Source: Paenibacillus dendritiformis (GTDB taxonomy: Bacteria > Bacillota > Bacilli > Paenibacillales > Paenibacillaceae). From it: DNA of 64,000 bases. Position 1 is the first letter of the stretch. Each line of letters begins with the position of its first letter. Positions 16,462 through 25,412 of the stretch are shown here, in pieces. The stretch is taken from contig NZ_AP025344.1 in NCBI RefSeq assembly GCF_021654795.1, positions 6,014,501 to 6,078,500 on the forward strand, written 5' to 3'. A program made the position numbers and the translations under genes. The notes under the pieces were generated by a model. That model saw only the letters and a program-made list of their open reading frames with translations, made no database searches and had not been told where the DNA came from.

Positions 16462-17241
16462 TCAATCCACAATCACCCGCTGCCGCCCGCCGGAACGCAT
16501 GTCCGGCGCCATCGCCCGGCCGCTGCCGGCTTCGCTCAGCACCCGGCGCAGGCCGGCGTAGAGCCGCTCGTTGGTCAGCTCGCGGTAGCCGGTGCCGAGC
16601 CGTTGGCCGAGGTAATGCTGGATAACATCCCGCTCCACCGCGCCGCCGTTCAGGCACAGCATGGCGAAGGCCGCATCCTGTGCATGCTCAATGCGGGTCT
16701 TCAGCAGTTCCTGTGCGAAGTACCGCAGGATGAAGGGCGACAAGGTGCTCTGCCCGATCCCCGCATGCGGCACGTGAATGACATTCAGCGTGTTGAATTC
16801 GGTAGACAAGTCGGCGAAGCTCTGGTAATCGTCCCGCAGCCGCGCGCCTTCCTTCAGCTTGAAGCGGCCGAGCTCCATCTCGTTCGCCTTTACCTCGGCC
16901 GTGTCTTCGTCCAGCACGATCTCCCCCGGGAGCGTCGTGAAGTCGCTCGACGGCTGCTCCGCGTGGAACCGGATTTTGAGCACAGTCTCCCTCCCGGTCG
17001 AGCGGTAGGGGAGCTCATGCTCCTGCTCCAGCATATAGATGAGGCCCCCATGCTTGACGATGCCTTTGCCGACCGTCAGGCTGCGGGGGCCGACCCGAAC
17101 CTCGGTCCCGGCCAGCACCCCGCTCGAATAGGACTGGTAGGCGATGTCGACGAATTGCCGCGGGAAGTCCCGCAGATTCTCCAGCATGTCCGTCTTCAGA
17201 ATCCGGCCCCGATGGAAATGCGGCACCTGATGTTTGAACAA
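16462..17241 (-). CDS. Baseplate- or fibre-adaptor-like protein
   Basis: Translation starts at TTG, seven bases after GGAGGG, and gives 259 residues. The N-terminal 130 residues are beta-rich: HFHRGRILKTDMLENL, a glycine-rich hairpin VRVGPRSLTVGKGIVKHGG, IVLDEDTAEV. The rest is helical up to a basic, glycine-rich tail (MRSGGRQRVIVD). The opening resembles phage baseplate or tail-fibre attachment proteins and, more loosely, the shell domain of TssK. It stands between the Hsp70-like ATPase and the DcrB-like chaperone. I treat it as an unassigned baseplate candidate. Confidence 0.5.
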   Translation of the reverse strand: MFKHQVPHFHRGRILKTDMLENLRDFPRQFVDIAYQSYSSGVLAGTEVRVGPRSLTVGKGIVKHGGLIYMLEQEHELPYRSTGRETVLKIRFHAEQPSSDFTTLPGEIVLDEDTAEVKANEMELGRFKLKEGARLRDDYQSFADLSTEFNTLNVIHVPHAGIGQSTLSPFILRYFAQELLKTRIEHAQDAAFAMLCLNGGAVERDVIQHYLGQRLGTGYRELTNERLYAGLRRVLSEAGSGRAMAPDMRSGGRQRVIVD

Positions 17242-17271
17242 AGCGCAGCCCTCCTTTCCGTTCTGTCTCGA

Positions 17272-19938
17272 TTATTTCAAGCCGTCGAAGAAATCCAGCT
17301 CCGACAGATCATTCTCGAAGGCATAGAACTGCTTCGCGCCGATATAGAGCTGCTCGTTCAGCCGCGCGACCGGCACGGTGTCGAAGCCCCAGCTGCCGTC
17401 GCCGGCGAAGACGAACCATTTGGCCTCGCCGTTGGCAATCGAGTCCGTATCATCCTGCGGAATCCGATCGCCGTATTCCGCGGCGATCTCCTCGTACCGC
17501 ACCGGGCGATATGTCGTGAAATCATTGGCGTATACCGCGACATAGCGCAGCTGGCCGTCCGCATTGCGGATGTTGAACTCGATCTCATGCGCCCCCAGCG
17601 GACGCGAGATTGAGCCGCTCGCCTGATCCAGCCGTTCGTAGCTCGCGATCAGCAGCTTCTCCTGCCCCGTATGGGTCAGGGCGCTGACCGAGTACGGCAC
17701 GATCGGCGCCTGATTCGTCAGCCGCGCTTCAATCAGCCCCGCCTTCCGGGCGCTCAGGTAGCGAAGCGCGCCGCGCAGGCAGGCCAGCTTCAGCTCCGGC
17801 ACCTTGCCGGAATCATCCGCCTTCTGCCGGAACTCGATCGCCCGCCCGGGCACGAACTCCTTCAGCGCTTCCCGGAACACGTCGATCCGGCACGATTGGC
17901 CGGTCAGCTTGATGATGGAATAATCCTGCAGCCGGCCGTCGCGGAAAAACTCGTCCAGGAACTTGTGCACAATCGCATAAATGTCGGCCCGAATAAGATG
18001 GTTGATCTCCTGAATGTTGAACACGACATCCGGCGGCTCGTGAACGTCACGGAACTGCCCGTTCTCCCGCAGCGACAGGCACCACCGATCCAGGACCGTC
18101 AGATGCAGATCCTGCTCCGCCCGGCTGCCGCGCCCCGAATCGAAGCGGCTCCGCAGAATGCCTGTCCGGCGGAAAAATTCCTTCTTCATCCCGTCCGCCA
18201 TCTCCCACAGGACGTAGAAATTGTTCCGCACCCGCTGATACTCATCCCGGGAGCGGTGCTCATATTCCTTATACCGGGTCGGAATGACAACCTCCGCCTC
18301 GCGGTAAGCGGCGTCGAACGCAGCATAGACCGCCTCCGACCCGAATTCGTCCACATGGCGGTACAGGTCGGCCGCCGGAATGTCGATGAGCGCATCGATA
18401 TCCGGCACCGTCCCGGCCAACGTTCCGCCGCCGCGGTAATACCCGGCGAAGACGATTTTCATGAATTGCATGATCCGGTACGTAATGTTGTTGCCGCCGA
18501 AGTTCGTATCCCCATTTTCATAGGAGGTATGGATGTCCAGCTTGTAGGCGATGTGGCCATCCTCGATGCGGAAGCGGCAAGAAGACAGATCGGTCGTCCC
18601 TCCGCCGCAGTCGATGACCAAGGCCTTGTATTCCTCCCCGTCGAGGAAGCGCTGCTGCTCCATCTGATTGGCAATCGTGTTGTACAGCACGGCTAACCCT
18701 TCATCGAGCGCATCGTCGGACTCGATCCGGTATTCCGGCAAAATATCGGCGAACATCTCGATGAACTGCTTCTTCAGCTTGACCGGGCCCGACAGATGAA
18801 GATGCCGGAAGCGGCACTTGAACTGATGCTCCGCCATGCGGATGACATGGAGCATATAAGCCCGGATCAGCTCCTGCCGGGACACCGATGCCGCGTTCCC
18901 CTGGGCATCCATCACGTCCTCCCGCTTCTTGTAGTTGTTCACCCACCGCTTCATGCCGTGGAAAACGGTGGCGCTGCCGCTGTAGCCGTTTCTTTTCCGG
19001 TCCCGCAGCGCATCGTAGCCGAAATGATAACGGATGCGCTCCGGATCGGAGCAGTCCGCCACGCCGATGACGGTCGGAAGCACCTCGATCCAATCCGCAT
19101 CCGCAGACGTCGTATCGGGGAACGCCACATAGTTGATCCGATCGAGGCGAATGCGCCCGCTCAGCACGTCGTTCGTATTGGGCGAAGCGATGTAGCCGCT
19201 GTCCAAATACGCTCCGGCCGTCGTATTCGAGGTGCCGAAATCGATCGCCAGGACGGCATCGGTCTCCTCCAACTCGCGGATGTCCAGATCGGTGACCGGA
19301 ATTTTGTAATAATACAGATGAGCCGGCGGAAGCGGCGTGTCGCGGTAATACGTGCGGTACACATATTCGGAGACTGCCCGCGGGAAGAAGAGCAGGCTGT
19401 ACTGGCGGTTCGCCGTCTTCTTCACCTCGGCCTCCTCGGCCATCGCCAAATAAAAGCTTCCCGGCGCAGAGCCGTCCTTCACCAGATTGAGAATGGCGCA
19501 CAGCTCCAGATTTTCATTGACGAGCAGCACGTTCGATTCGGCGATCTCCGCCCCCGCCTCGACATGGTAGCCGTCGAACCGATCCAGCTTCAAGCCGGAG
19601 TACAGCGTAATCTTCGCCGGAATCCGGATGCCTCCGGTATCGGTCAGCGGCGTGCCCAGATACTTTTTCATGGCCGCCTCGACCCGCTCGAATCCGCCCG
19701 GCCGGACGCCAGTGATGAGCAGACTCTCGTCTGCGCCCCGGTATTTCATGATGGTCGCGATCAGTTCGTCCCGATCCAGCGTATGGATCAGCCCCTCGAT
19801 CAGCTTCTCCCGCTGGCATATGTTCCGGAGCTGGAATGTCGTCATCTCCAACAGTTCCTCCCGGTGATACTGCGCCCGCTTCCGGGCATCCTCCCGGCGT
19901 CCCGGCTGCGTATACAGCTTGTACGAGTATCCGGCCAT
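17272..19938 (-). CDS. Large Hsp70/actin-like ATPase of the injection cluster
   Basis: The protein has 888 residues. Residues 30-70 look like a SAP-like helical pair (TTFQLRNICQREKLIEGL). An actin/Hsp70-type ATPase core then begins with phosphate-1 loop LAIDFGTSNTTAGAYLD near 230. Phosphate-2 VIDCGGGTTDLS is near 445 and the adenosine-side motif KLTGQSCRIDVF near 680. The C-terminal 150 residues are beta-rich, like a substrate-binding part. It is longer than DnaK (about 610) because of the N-terminal 220 residues and large inserts. Hsp70-like proteins are not standard parts of T6SS. A DnaJ-domain protein in the same operon is the likely co-chaperone. It may drive assembly or disassembly in place of ClpV; that is a hypothesis. 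Confidence 0.8.
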   Translation of the reverse strand: MAGYSYKLYTQPGRREDARKRAQYHREELLEMTTFQLRNICQREKLIEGLIHTLDRDELIATIMKYRGADESLLITGVRPGGFERVEAAMKKYLGTPLTDTGGIRIPAKITLYSGLKLDRFDGYHVEAGAEIAESNVLLVNENLELCAILNLVKDGSAPGSFYLAMAEEAEVKKTANRQYSLLFFPRAVSEYVYRTYYRDTPLPPAHLYYYKIPVTDLDIRELEETDAVLAIDFGTSNTTAGAYLDSGYIASPNTNDVLSGRIRLDRINYVAFPDTTSADADWIEVLPTVIGVADCSDPERIRYHFGYDALRDRKRNGYSGSATVFHGMKRWVNNYKKREDVMDAQGNAASVSRQELIRAYMLHVIRMAEHQFKCRFRHLHLSGPVKLKKQFIEMFADILPEYRIESDDALDEGLAVLYNTIANQMEQQRFLDGEEYKALVIDCGGGTTDLSSCRFRIEDGHIAYKLDIHTSYENGDTNFGGNNITYRIMQFMKIVFAGYYRGGGTLAGTVPDIDALIDIPAADLYRHVDEFGSEAVYAAFDAAYREAEVVIPTRYKEYEHRSRDEYQRVRNNFYVLWEMADGMKKEFFRRTGILRSRFDSGRGSRAEQDLHLTVLDRWCLSLRENGQFRDVHEPPDVVFNIQEINHLIRADIYAIVHKFLDEFFRDGRLQDYSIIKLTGQSCRIDVFREALKEFVPGRAIEFRQKADDSGKVPELKLACLRGALRYLSARKAGLIEARLTNQAPIVPYSVSALTHTGQEKLLIASYERLDQASGSISRPLGAHEIEFNIRNADGQLRYVAVYANDFTTYRPVRYEEIAAEYGDRIPQDDTDSIANGEAKWFVFAGDGSWGFDTVPVARLNEQLYIGAKQFYAFENDLSELDFFDGLK

Positions 19939-20082
19939 AAGTTACCTCTCCCTCCGGCTGTCAACTTCGTGACCTGCCCTAACATGAATGGCCCATCCTT
20001 GGTTGCCACCATTGCGATGAACCGATAGCTTAACGTGCTTAACTATGCCATTGCATTTCTTTGAAAAAACCCATCGTTCCCC

Positions 20083-20260
20083 CTGGACAGTCTGCTGCTG
20101 CAGGGAAAATCCGCCACCACAGGACAGTCTGCTCCTAAAAGGCAATACAGGGCACCGGGCACTCTGCCATTACAGAGCAACCCGGGCCCTGCTGGACAAT
20201 CTGCCAGCTACTAGAGGATCAAGCATCCGCCACTCCCGAGCAGTCCGCTTAGAGAGCAGC
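20083..20260. repeat. Degenerate tandem repeat between baseplate-like and Hsp70-like genes
   Basis: The 330-base gap 19939-20268 has no supported gene. It holds about five copies of a unit starting (T/A)GGACAGTCTGCT, at about 20084, 20121, 20157, 20193 and 20238. They are spaced 36-45 bases and become more diverged to the right. Confidence 0.5.
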
Positions 20261-20268
20261 CTCCCGGC

Positions 20269-20970
20269 CTAATACAGAGCAATCCGCCCCAACTGCATCG
20301 TGTCGTCCATCTCGATAATGCCGAAGTGATCGCGCCAGTAGACTTCCGTATGGAAGCGCGCCGGCAGGAACAGATCCGTAATCAGCTCTACCTTCGCCCG
20401 GACCGGCTCCGACTTTTCCTGGCCGACATAGATGAGCAATTCATCCTTGTCCTCGCAATTCACGTAAATCGTCGAACGGCGAAAAATGCGCCGCATCGTA
20501 TCCCGCAGCAAATAAACGGCCTCGCCCGTCTCATACAGGCGCAGCACATTGCACGCCACCGCTTCCTGCTCATCGCGGGTGAACAGCGGGATCGCTTCGC
20601 TCACGCGGCGGCCGAACCGTCCCTCCGCCATATCGCGCAGCACGAACCGGATATAATACTCGCGCAGGTTCATCCCCTGCCGGCGGTCAATCCCGGTCAG
20701 GAAGTGCAGAATGATATCGAACAACGCATGCCGCAGCTCGGTATCCTCTTCGTTGTTAATATCGAACAGGTCCTTGAACAAGTCGTAGAAGCGGTAGTAT
20801 GGATTGACCTCGACCTTCTCCAGATGCTGCAGCGCGCGCGTGTTGAGATCCTCGAGGCTGAGCTCCATATAGGGCGAGTAGACGCGGGCCGGAGCGAACC
20901 GGATATCCTTCGCCTCAATGCCGGCTTGTTCCGCCTGGATGATCAGATCCCATATATAATTCACGCCCAT
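20269..20970 (-). CDS. Unassigned baseplate-like protein
   Basis: The 233-residue protein starts 10 bases inside the end of the preceding gene, so the two are translationally coupled. Residues 1-60 contain IWDLIIQAEQAGIEAKDIRF and YSPYMELSLEDLN. The C-terminal third has STIYVNCEDKDELLIYVGQ and ends TEVYWRDHFGIIEMDDTMQLG. The C-terminal strand pattern recalls wedge components of contractile tails (TssF/TssG or gpJ/I type), but the match is by pattern only. It has no signal peptide or membrane helix. Position between the 428-residue protein and the ATPase supports a structural part. Confidence 0.5.
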   Translation of the reverse strand: MGVNYIWDLIIQAEQAGIEAKDIRFAPARVYSPYMELSLEDLNTRALQHLEKVEVNPYYRFYDLFKDLFDINNEEDTELRHALFDIILHFLTGIDRRQGMNLREYYIRFVLRDMAEGRFGRRVSEAIPLFTRDEQEAVACNVLRLYETGEAVYLLRDTMRRIFRRSTIYVNCEDKDELLIYVGQEKSEPVRAKVELITDLFLPARFHTEVYWRDHFGIIEMDDTMQLGRIALY

Positions 20971-22247
20971 TCCCCTTCACACTTGTATTCCGGAAAAAAC
21001 ATCTGCACTTCCGACACGAGGAAGCTCATCTGATCCTGAAGCAGGAAGCGCTCGTTCTCCTCCGACTGGCGAGCCCGGAAGGCGAGCCGCATCACCTTTT
21101 TGTCCCGTTCCGTGCGGACATTGTCGCTGACGAACGGATTCATCTCGTACGTCTGGGGAGAGCCGTCGCTCCGATCGCGGATATCGACCCGCTCCAGCTC
21201 AAGCAGGCGAGCCGCATCGAACGCATGCACGATGCGGATGATCTCCCCCGTCGCCCGCACAATCTGCCCCTGCCGGCGGGCATATTTTCCGATGAAGCCG
21301 TCCGTTCTCCGGTTAGAGACGAGCGGGTAGCTCAGGCTGCCGAGGCGGGAGGCGACAGGCTGGGCGATTTTGAGGACGCTCCAGATGCCCGCCTTCTCCT
21401 GAGGCGACACGATCGTCAGCTCATCCCGCGAACGCTTGATATAGCGGATGTTCTCCTCGTCGCCCTCCACCAGATAGCCGTGCTCGCTGCCCGTCTTGTG
21501 CAGCGACAGCACATGCTCGTAGTTGATCCGATCGGAGGCCGGAACCGGGAAGCCGCTGTTCTTGATGGCCAGCCGCTCGATATTCCAGAGCGGAATGACA
21601 TCGACCCGCTTATATGGCTCGTATTCCTCCAGATCGACCGTAATTTCGCCGATCTCCTCATCCGCCTGCGGCACGGGGTCGCAATGCGTCAGCAGCACGT
21701 CGACGAATTTGTAGGCGTACGGATGATTGACCGTCTTCCACGGCACATTGTTCTGCTGGAACACGTGATACAGCTTCTCGATCTCTTCGATATAGCGCCG
21801 GCTCTGCACGAGCCGGACCGAGATCGGGTAACGGCCGCCGGACGTAATCATCTCCCCGCGGAACGTTCTCTCCCCGTCCAGCAGTCCTCGAAGCGATGCA
21901 TAATCGCATTCCAGGAACAGCGTGAACAGCAGCGCCTCTTCCTTCCGCTGCATATGGTCCAGCAGCCGGCTCATGTCGATCAGCTTCGGCGCCGCGTCCT
22001 CCGGCAGCATCGGATGCAGGAAGTCGTGAATCGGATCCAGCTCGTCGCGGCGGCAGAGCGAGACGAAGACATCATGCTTCTCTTCGCCGTCCTCCACCTC
22101 ATCGAACACTTTGCGCTCCATCTTCCGGTTCATCTCTTCCTGATACTCCACCAGATTGAGGAACAACCCGGTCATCAGCTGCTTCAGCAGCTTGCGCTGC
22201 TCCAGATCCTCCATTTTGCTTAACCGATCGGAAATGATATCCTTCAT
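20961..22247 (-). CDS. Unassigned structural protein of the injection cluster
   Basis: I choose the ATG at 22247 (GGAGG 13 bases upstream), giving 428 residues. The first 60 residues are a long charged helix (SDRLSKMEDLEQRKLLKQL). The middle has EVEDGEEKHDVFVSLCRRDEL and RTFRGEMITSGGRYPISVRLVQ. Residues 225-265 hold VIPLWNIERLAIKNSGFPVP and DRINYEHVLSL, a likely conserved core. The end (SEENERFLLQDQMSFLVSEV, MFFPEYKCE) is helical. There are no known catalytic motifs. It overlaps the next gene by 10 bases. A baseplate role (TssK- or TssF-like position) is a guess from context. Confidence 0.5.
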   Translation of the reverse strand: MKDIISDRLSKMEDLEQRKLLKQLMTGLFLNLVEYQEEMNRKMERKVFDEVEDGEEKHDVFVSLCRRDELDPIHDFLHPMLPEDAAPKLIDMSRLLDHMQRKEEALLFTLFLECDYASLRGLLDGERTFRGEMITSGGRYPISVRLVQSRRYIEEIEKLYHVFQQNNVPWKTVNHPYAYKFVDVLLTHCDPVPQADEEIGEITVDLEEYEPYKRVDVIPLWNIERLAIKNSGFPVPASDRINYEHVLSLHKTGSEHGYLVEGDEENIRYIKRSRDELTIVSPQEKAGIWSVLKIAQPVASRLGSLSYPLVSNRRTDGFIGKYARRQGQIVRATGEIIRIVHAFDAARLLELERVDIRDRSDGSPQTYEMNPFVSDNVRTERDKKVMRLAFRARQSEENERFLLQDQMSFLVSEVQMFFPEYKCEGEWA

Positions 22248-22964
22248 GGCGATGATTGCCCCTCCTTCTCCTCCGCTTGCCCGGTGACGGGCAGGCTCCT
22301 TGGTGGCGGGCATGCTCCCTGGCGGCTGCCTCTCTCATGCCTCGCTGGCACGGCATGCCCTGCCGGGTGTCTTGGCCCCGCTCTCCCGTACCCTGACTGT
22401 CCGGCATGGCTTCCTGCGGGAACGTCCGCGAGTCGGCATCAGGCAGGTAAGCAACGGCAACGGAAGCGACCCGGCAGGCAAGTTCCCCAAGCGGGGAGTG
22501 TCCGCCACGGATGTGTCCGGTTGGACACCACTGAACAGGGCGGACTGCCACGATAGCGCCGGCGAATCCCCCTCGACGGTTGAGCCTGCAACGGGTGCGT
22601 CCACGGGTGAAGGGCTGCTCTCGGACCCGCTCGCAGGAAGCAGGCTGCAGATCCCGCAGCGCCGCCCCTTCCCGCCCAGGACACGGTATGCCGCGGACAA
22701 GATATGCCCTGCACTTATTCGTCACTCGCATGTTCCGGGCGCATCCGGGCAGAAAATCCTGCAAAACTACAGTTTTGCATGGTGGTCAGTGCCCGCTCCG
22801 CATCAATCCTGCAAAAATGCAGCATTTTGGCGGTCCATCCCCGGATTTGGCCCGCTATGGGCAAAATTGATGTAGTTTTGCAGCAATTTCCACTTTTCGG
22901 CGCTGGTTCCGGGGAAAATCCTGCACGGGTGCAGGATTTCTTGATTAGCTCGCCTGAACTGGCA
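22248..22964. other. Long gap without a supported gene
   Basis: These 717 bases separate two genes of the same operon. Open frames occur on both strands, but they are proline/arginine- or glycine-rich with no ribosome site or recognisable domain, as expected of GC-rich non-coding DNA. The right end (22754-22940) holds a palindrome array, listed separately. Confidence 0.6.
22754..22940. repeat. Array of CCTGCA/TGCAGG palindromes (copy set 1)
   Basis: Four units, at 22754, 22805, 22861 (inverse orientation) and 22915, each contain AATCCTGCA followed 5-10 bases later by its complement TGCAGGATT or a variant. The first includes the perfect palindrome TGCAAAACT-AC-AGTTTTGCA. Spacing is about 50-57 bases. 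The same family occurs at 39814-40001 and 57327-57560. Confidence 0.7.
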
Positions 22965-25007
22965 TTATCGCGTTGGGGCGTCTTCCGCTTCTGCGGAGTC
23001 CGCCCCTGAATTCATGGCCGGGTTCGTGCTTGAACCGGAGCCGGAGTTCGCGTCCGGATTCCTCGCGGAGCCGGAACCCGAACTCGCATCCGGGCTTGCA
23101 CCTGCACCCGAGTTCGTCCCCCGGTTCGCACCCGAGTGCTCGCTCGTGCCCGCACCGGAGTTGGCGCCGGAACCCCGGGCCGCACCCGTACCGGATCCCG
23201 CGCCCGAATCGGCTCCCGCAGCGGCGCCCCCATTCGAGGCGCCTGCGGTTCCCCCCGCGCCGCTTCCCGTCCCGGAAGCGGCAGCGCTGCCGCCGCCGAA
23301 GCCTCCGCTCTGGCCGGCGGCATGGGTTCCCGCTGCAGATGGCGCTTGCCCCGTCCCTGGCGGCGTTTGCCCAGCCGCAGACGGCGCTTGCCCCGTCCCT
23401 GGCGGCGCTTGCCCCGCACCGGCCGCTGCCGTGCCGGCCCCGGTGCCGTCCGCGCCGGCGGCAGGCGGCGGCGGATTCAGCTTGTCGACCGCCTTGTCGA
23501 TTTTTCGCTCCATCCCCAGTACCCGCTCCAGCATGTCAATTTCCTGATAGATCTGCTGCGCCGCCGAATAAGCGTCAATCGCCCCGACGTAGTCCTGAGC
23601 GGCGAATTGCTGATCGCCCTTTTTTTCGAGCTTGTCGCCTTCGAGCAGCCGCTTCTCCCGCTTCAGCCCGGTGACCTTCGCCTCCGCGTCCTCCAGCTTC
23701 TTGCGAATCTCCTTCTCGCCGTCGACGAAGCCCTCCTCGATGGCCGCCCGGCGCGCCTTCTGATACGAGCTGCGCGCGCCGACGAAATCCTGCGCCTCGA
23801 ACTTCATGTCTCCTTCCTGCACCCAGCTCATAATCTGCATATAAAGGTTGGCGCGTTCGATTTTCTCCTCGAGCTCCTTGTGGTTGAACTCCTTGTACGG
23901 CTTCGCTTCCTCCTGCGCTTTGACGTATTTGTCCAGTGCCTTGGCGAAGTCGCGTTCCTTGAAAAATCCGTCTCCGTCCACCATTAACTGCATCAAGCGC
24001 TGCTTCTTGTCGAACAGATCGCGATGATAGCGGTCCTTCAAGCGCTTGGCCATATTTCGCGCCTCGCTGTACTCGTTCACGGCCTTCGCATAATCGCCTT
24101 CCTTCATGTGCGTGTCGGCGTTCTGCTGGAACTCAATCATATTGGCGGCCGCCTCCGCCTTGCGCGCGGCTTCCTTCGCGTACAGGTAGATGGCGCCGCC
24201 TCCCGCCACGGCCAGGATCACCAGCGCGATGAGCCATTTCTTGAGCTGCCGCCACTTCCGCTTCGGATCCTCCTTGAACGCCTTGTTCACGTAGACGGCG
24301 ACGGCGGTATAATTATTGACCGTGCCGCGCTGCTTGCTGAGCAGCACGTCCTCGAGCGTGTCGGTGAAGTCCTCCGGCTCCTTCGCCTCCTCGAGCGCAT
24401 CCAGCATCTCGAGGCGGTGCACCTCTTCCCACAGGCCGGGCGTGCAGAGCAGCAGCACATCGCCGTCGGAGAGCGGCGCCTTCTTCGAGACGAACGGCTC
24501 GAAGCTATCGGGACGGCCCATATAATTGAGCAGATTATGACGCTCCGCATGATGGTCGACCGCCGCGTCAGAGATCTCGCCGCTATTCGCCATCGCCTGC
24601 GCCAGACTCTGATCCTGGCTGCGCCCGAACAGGCGTCCGCCGCGGAAATGATACAGGCGCGCATGGCCGGCCACCGCCCAGACGATTTTCGAATAGTCCG
24701 TGACGACCAGGATGAGGCTCGCCTTGAGCCGAACCCGGCGGCTCTCTTCCCGGAGCCATTCATGCGCTTCCTGCATATACCGCTTGAGCCGCAGCGGAGA
24801 CATCGTCGGCTTCTCGGTGAACCGCCCGAGGATGCTCTTCACGACCATCTCGGCGCTGTCCGCCTCCCGATCCGCGTCGAGGCCGTCGGCGACGACCCAG
24901 CAAGCCATATCGTCGAGCTCGACGTAAGCGAAATAATCCTTGTTATGTAGAAAAGAACCGGCTTCCGACACGAAGCTGGTCTTGAAATCGCTGTTCTCCT
25001 TCCTCAT
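22965..25007 (-). CDS. Degenerate PP2C fused to transmembrane helix and repeats
   Basis: The protein has 680 residues. Residues 1-245 have a PP2C-like fold (VVADGLDADREAD, AGHARLYHFRGGRLFGRSQDQSL, LLLCTPGLWEE). The acidic metal-binding motifs DGxxG and SDG are altered, so it is probably a non-catalytic sensor. A basic stretch and one transmembrane helix follow at about 260-278. From 285 to 500 there are TPR-like repeats of the type EGDYAKAVNEYSEARN, DFAKALDKYVKAQEEAK and DYVGAIDAYSAAQQIY. The last 170 residues are a Gly/Ala/Ser/Pro low-complexity tail that may run through or interact with the cell wall. It links the phospho-signalling proteins to the envelope. Confidence 0.75.
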   Translation of the reverse strand: MRKENSDFKTSFVSEAGSFLHNKDYFAYVELDDMACWVVADGLDADREADSAEMVVKSILGRFTEKPTMSPLRLKRYMQEAHEWLREESRRVRLKASLILVVTDYSKIVWAVAGHARLYHFRGGRLFGRSQDQSLAQAMANSGEISDAAVDHHAERHNLLNYMGRPDSFEPFVSKKAPLSDGDVLLLCTPGLWEEVHRLEMLDALEEAKEPEDFTDTLEDVLLSKQRGTVNNYTAVAVYVNKAFKEDPKRKWRQLKKWLIALVILAVAGGGAIYLYAKEAARKAEAAANMIEFQQNADTHMKEGDYAKAVNEYSEARNMAKRLKDRYHRDLFDKKQRLMQLMVDGDGFFKERDFAKALDKYVKAQEEAKPYKEFNHKELEEKIERANLYMQIMSWVQEGDMKFEAQDFVGARSSYQKARRAAIEEGFVDGEKEIRKKLEDAEAKVTGLKREKRLLEGDKLEKKGDQQFAAQDYVGAIDAYSAAQQIYQEIDMLERVLGMERKIDKAVDKLNPPPPAAGADGTGAGTAAAGAGQAPPGTGQAPSAAGQTPPGTGQAPSAAGTHAAGQSGGFGGGSAAASGTGSGAGGTAGASNGGAAAGADSGAGSGTGAARGSGANSGAGTSEHSGANRGTNSGAGASPDASSGSGSARNPDANSGSGSSTNPAMNSGADSAEAEDAPTR

Positions 25008-25117
25008 CCGTACCCCCGCTTTTCCCTATTCCGCACGCAGCGCTACAGGCTCTCCTGCGCATATGGCGCAGATGCCGCCCCGGCTCACCGTCTGACCGGC
25101 TTTTTCGGCTCCTTGCA

Positions 25118-25290
25118 TTCCGGCGCAGCGAACGCCACGGCCCTCCGGCCTTTTACCTTCCTGCGCTCCAAAGGCCGCGGCTTATTCAGCCCTTCAGCTT
25201 CCGGCGCAGCAAATGCCACAGCCCTCCGGCCTCTTAACCTCCTGCACAGCGAGTGCCGCGGCTTATCCAGCCCCTCAGCTTTCGTCGCGC
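25118..25290. repeat. 81-bp tandem repeat after the PP2C gene
   Basis: Two units with period 81 (25118-25198 and 25199-25279) plus the beginning of a degenerate third share TTCCGGCGCAGC, CC(T)CCGGCC and GCCGCGGCTTAT. They fill the 405-base gap 25008-25412, which has no supported gene. The period is a multiple of three, but the frame that crosses it is a shadow of the PP2C gene. Confidence 0.6.
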
Positions 25291-25412
25291 CCCAGGCTAC
25301 ATCCGCTTCGATCCCGCAAGCTCCGGTCCCTCTGCTCCCGGTACCGCGAATACCCGGATTCCGGCGCACCGGCAGACTCACGGTCGAACCAGGCCAGCCG
25401 GCTCGTCCACAC

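Noticed and set aside
22284..22875. Several overlapping frames of 90-220 codons on both strands
   Set aside because: None has a ribosome site or domain. Composition is that of random GC-rich frames, and they overlap each other in all phases.
22754..22940. CRISPR array
   Set aside because: Unit spacing of 50-60 bases looks CRISPR-like, but the repeats are degenerate, occur in both orientations, and no cas genes are near. The same holds for the arrays at 39.8 and 57.4 kb.
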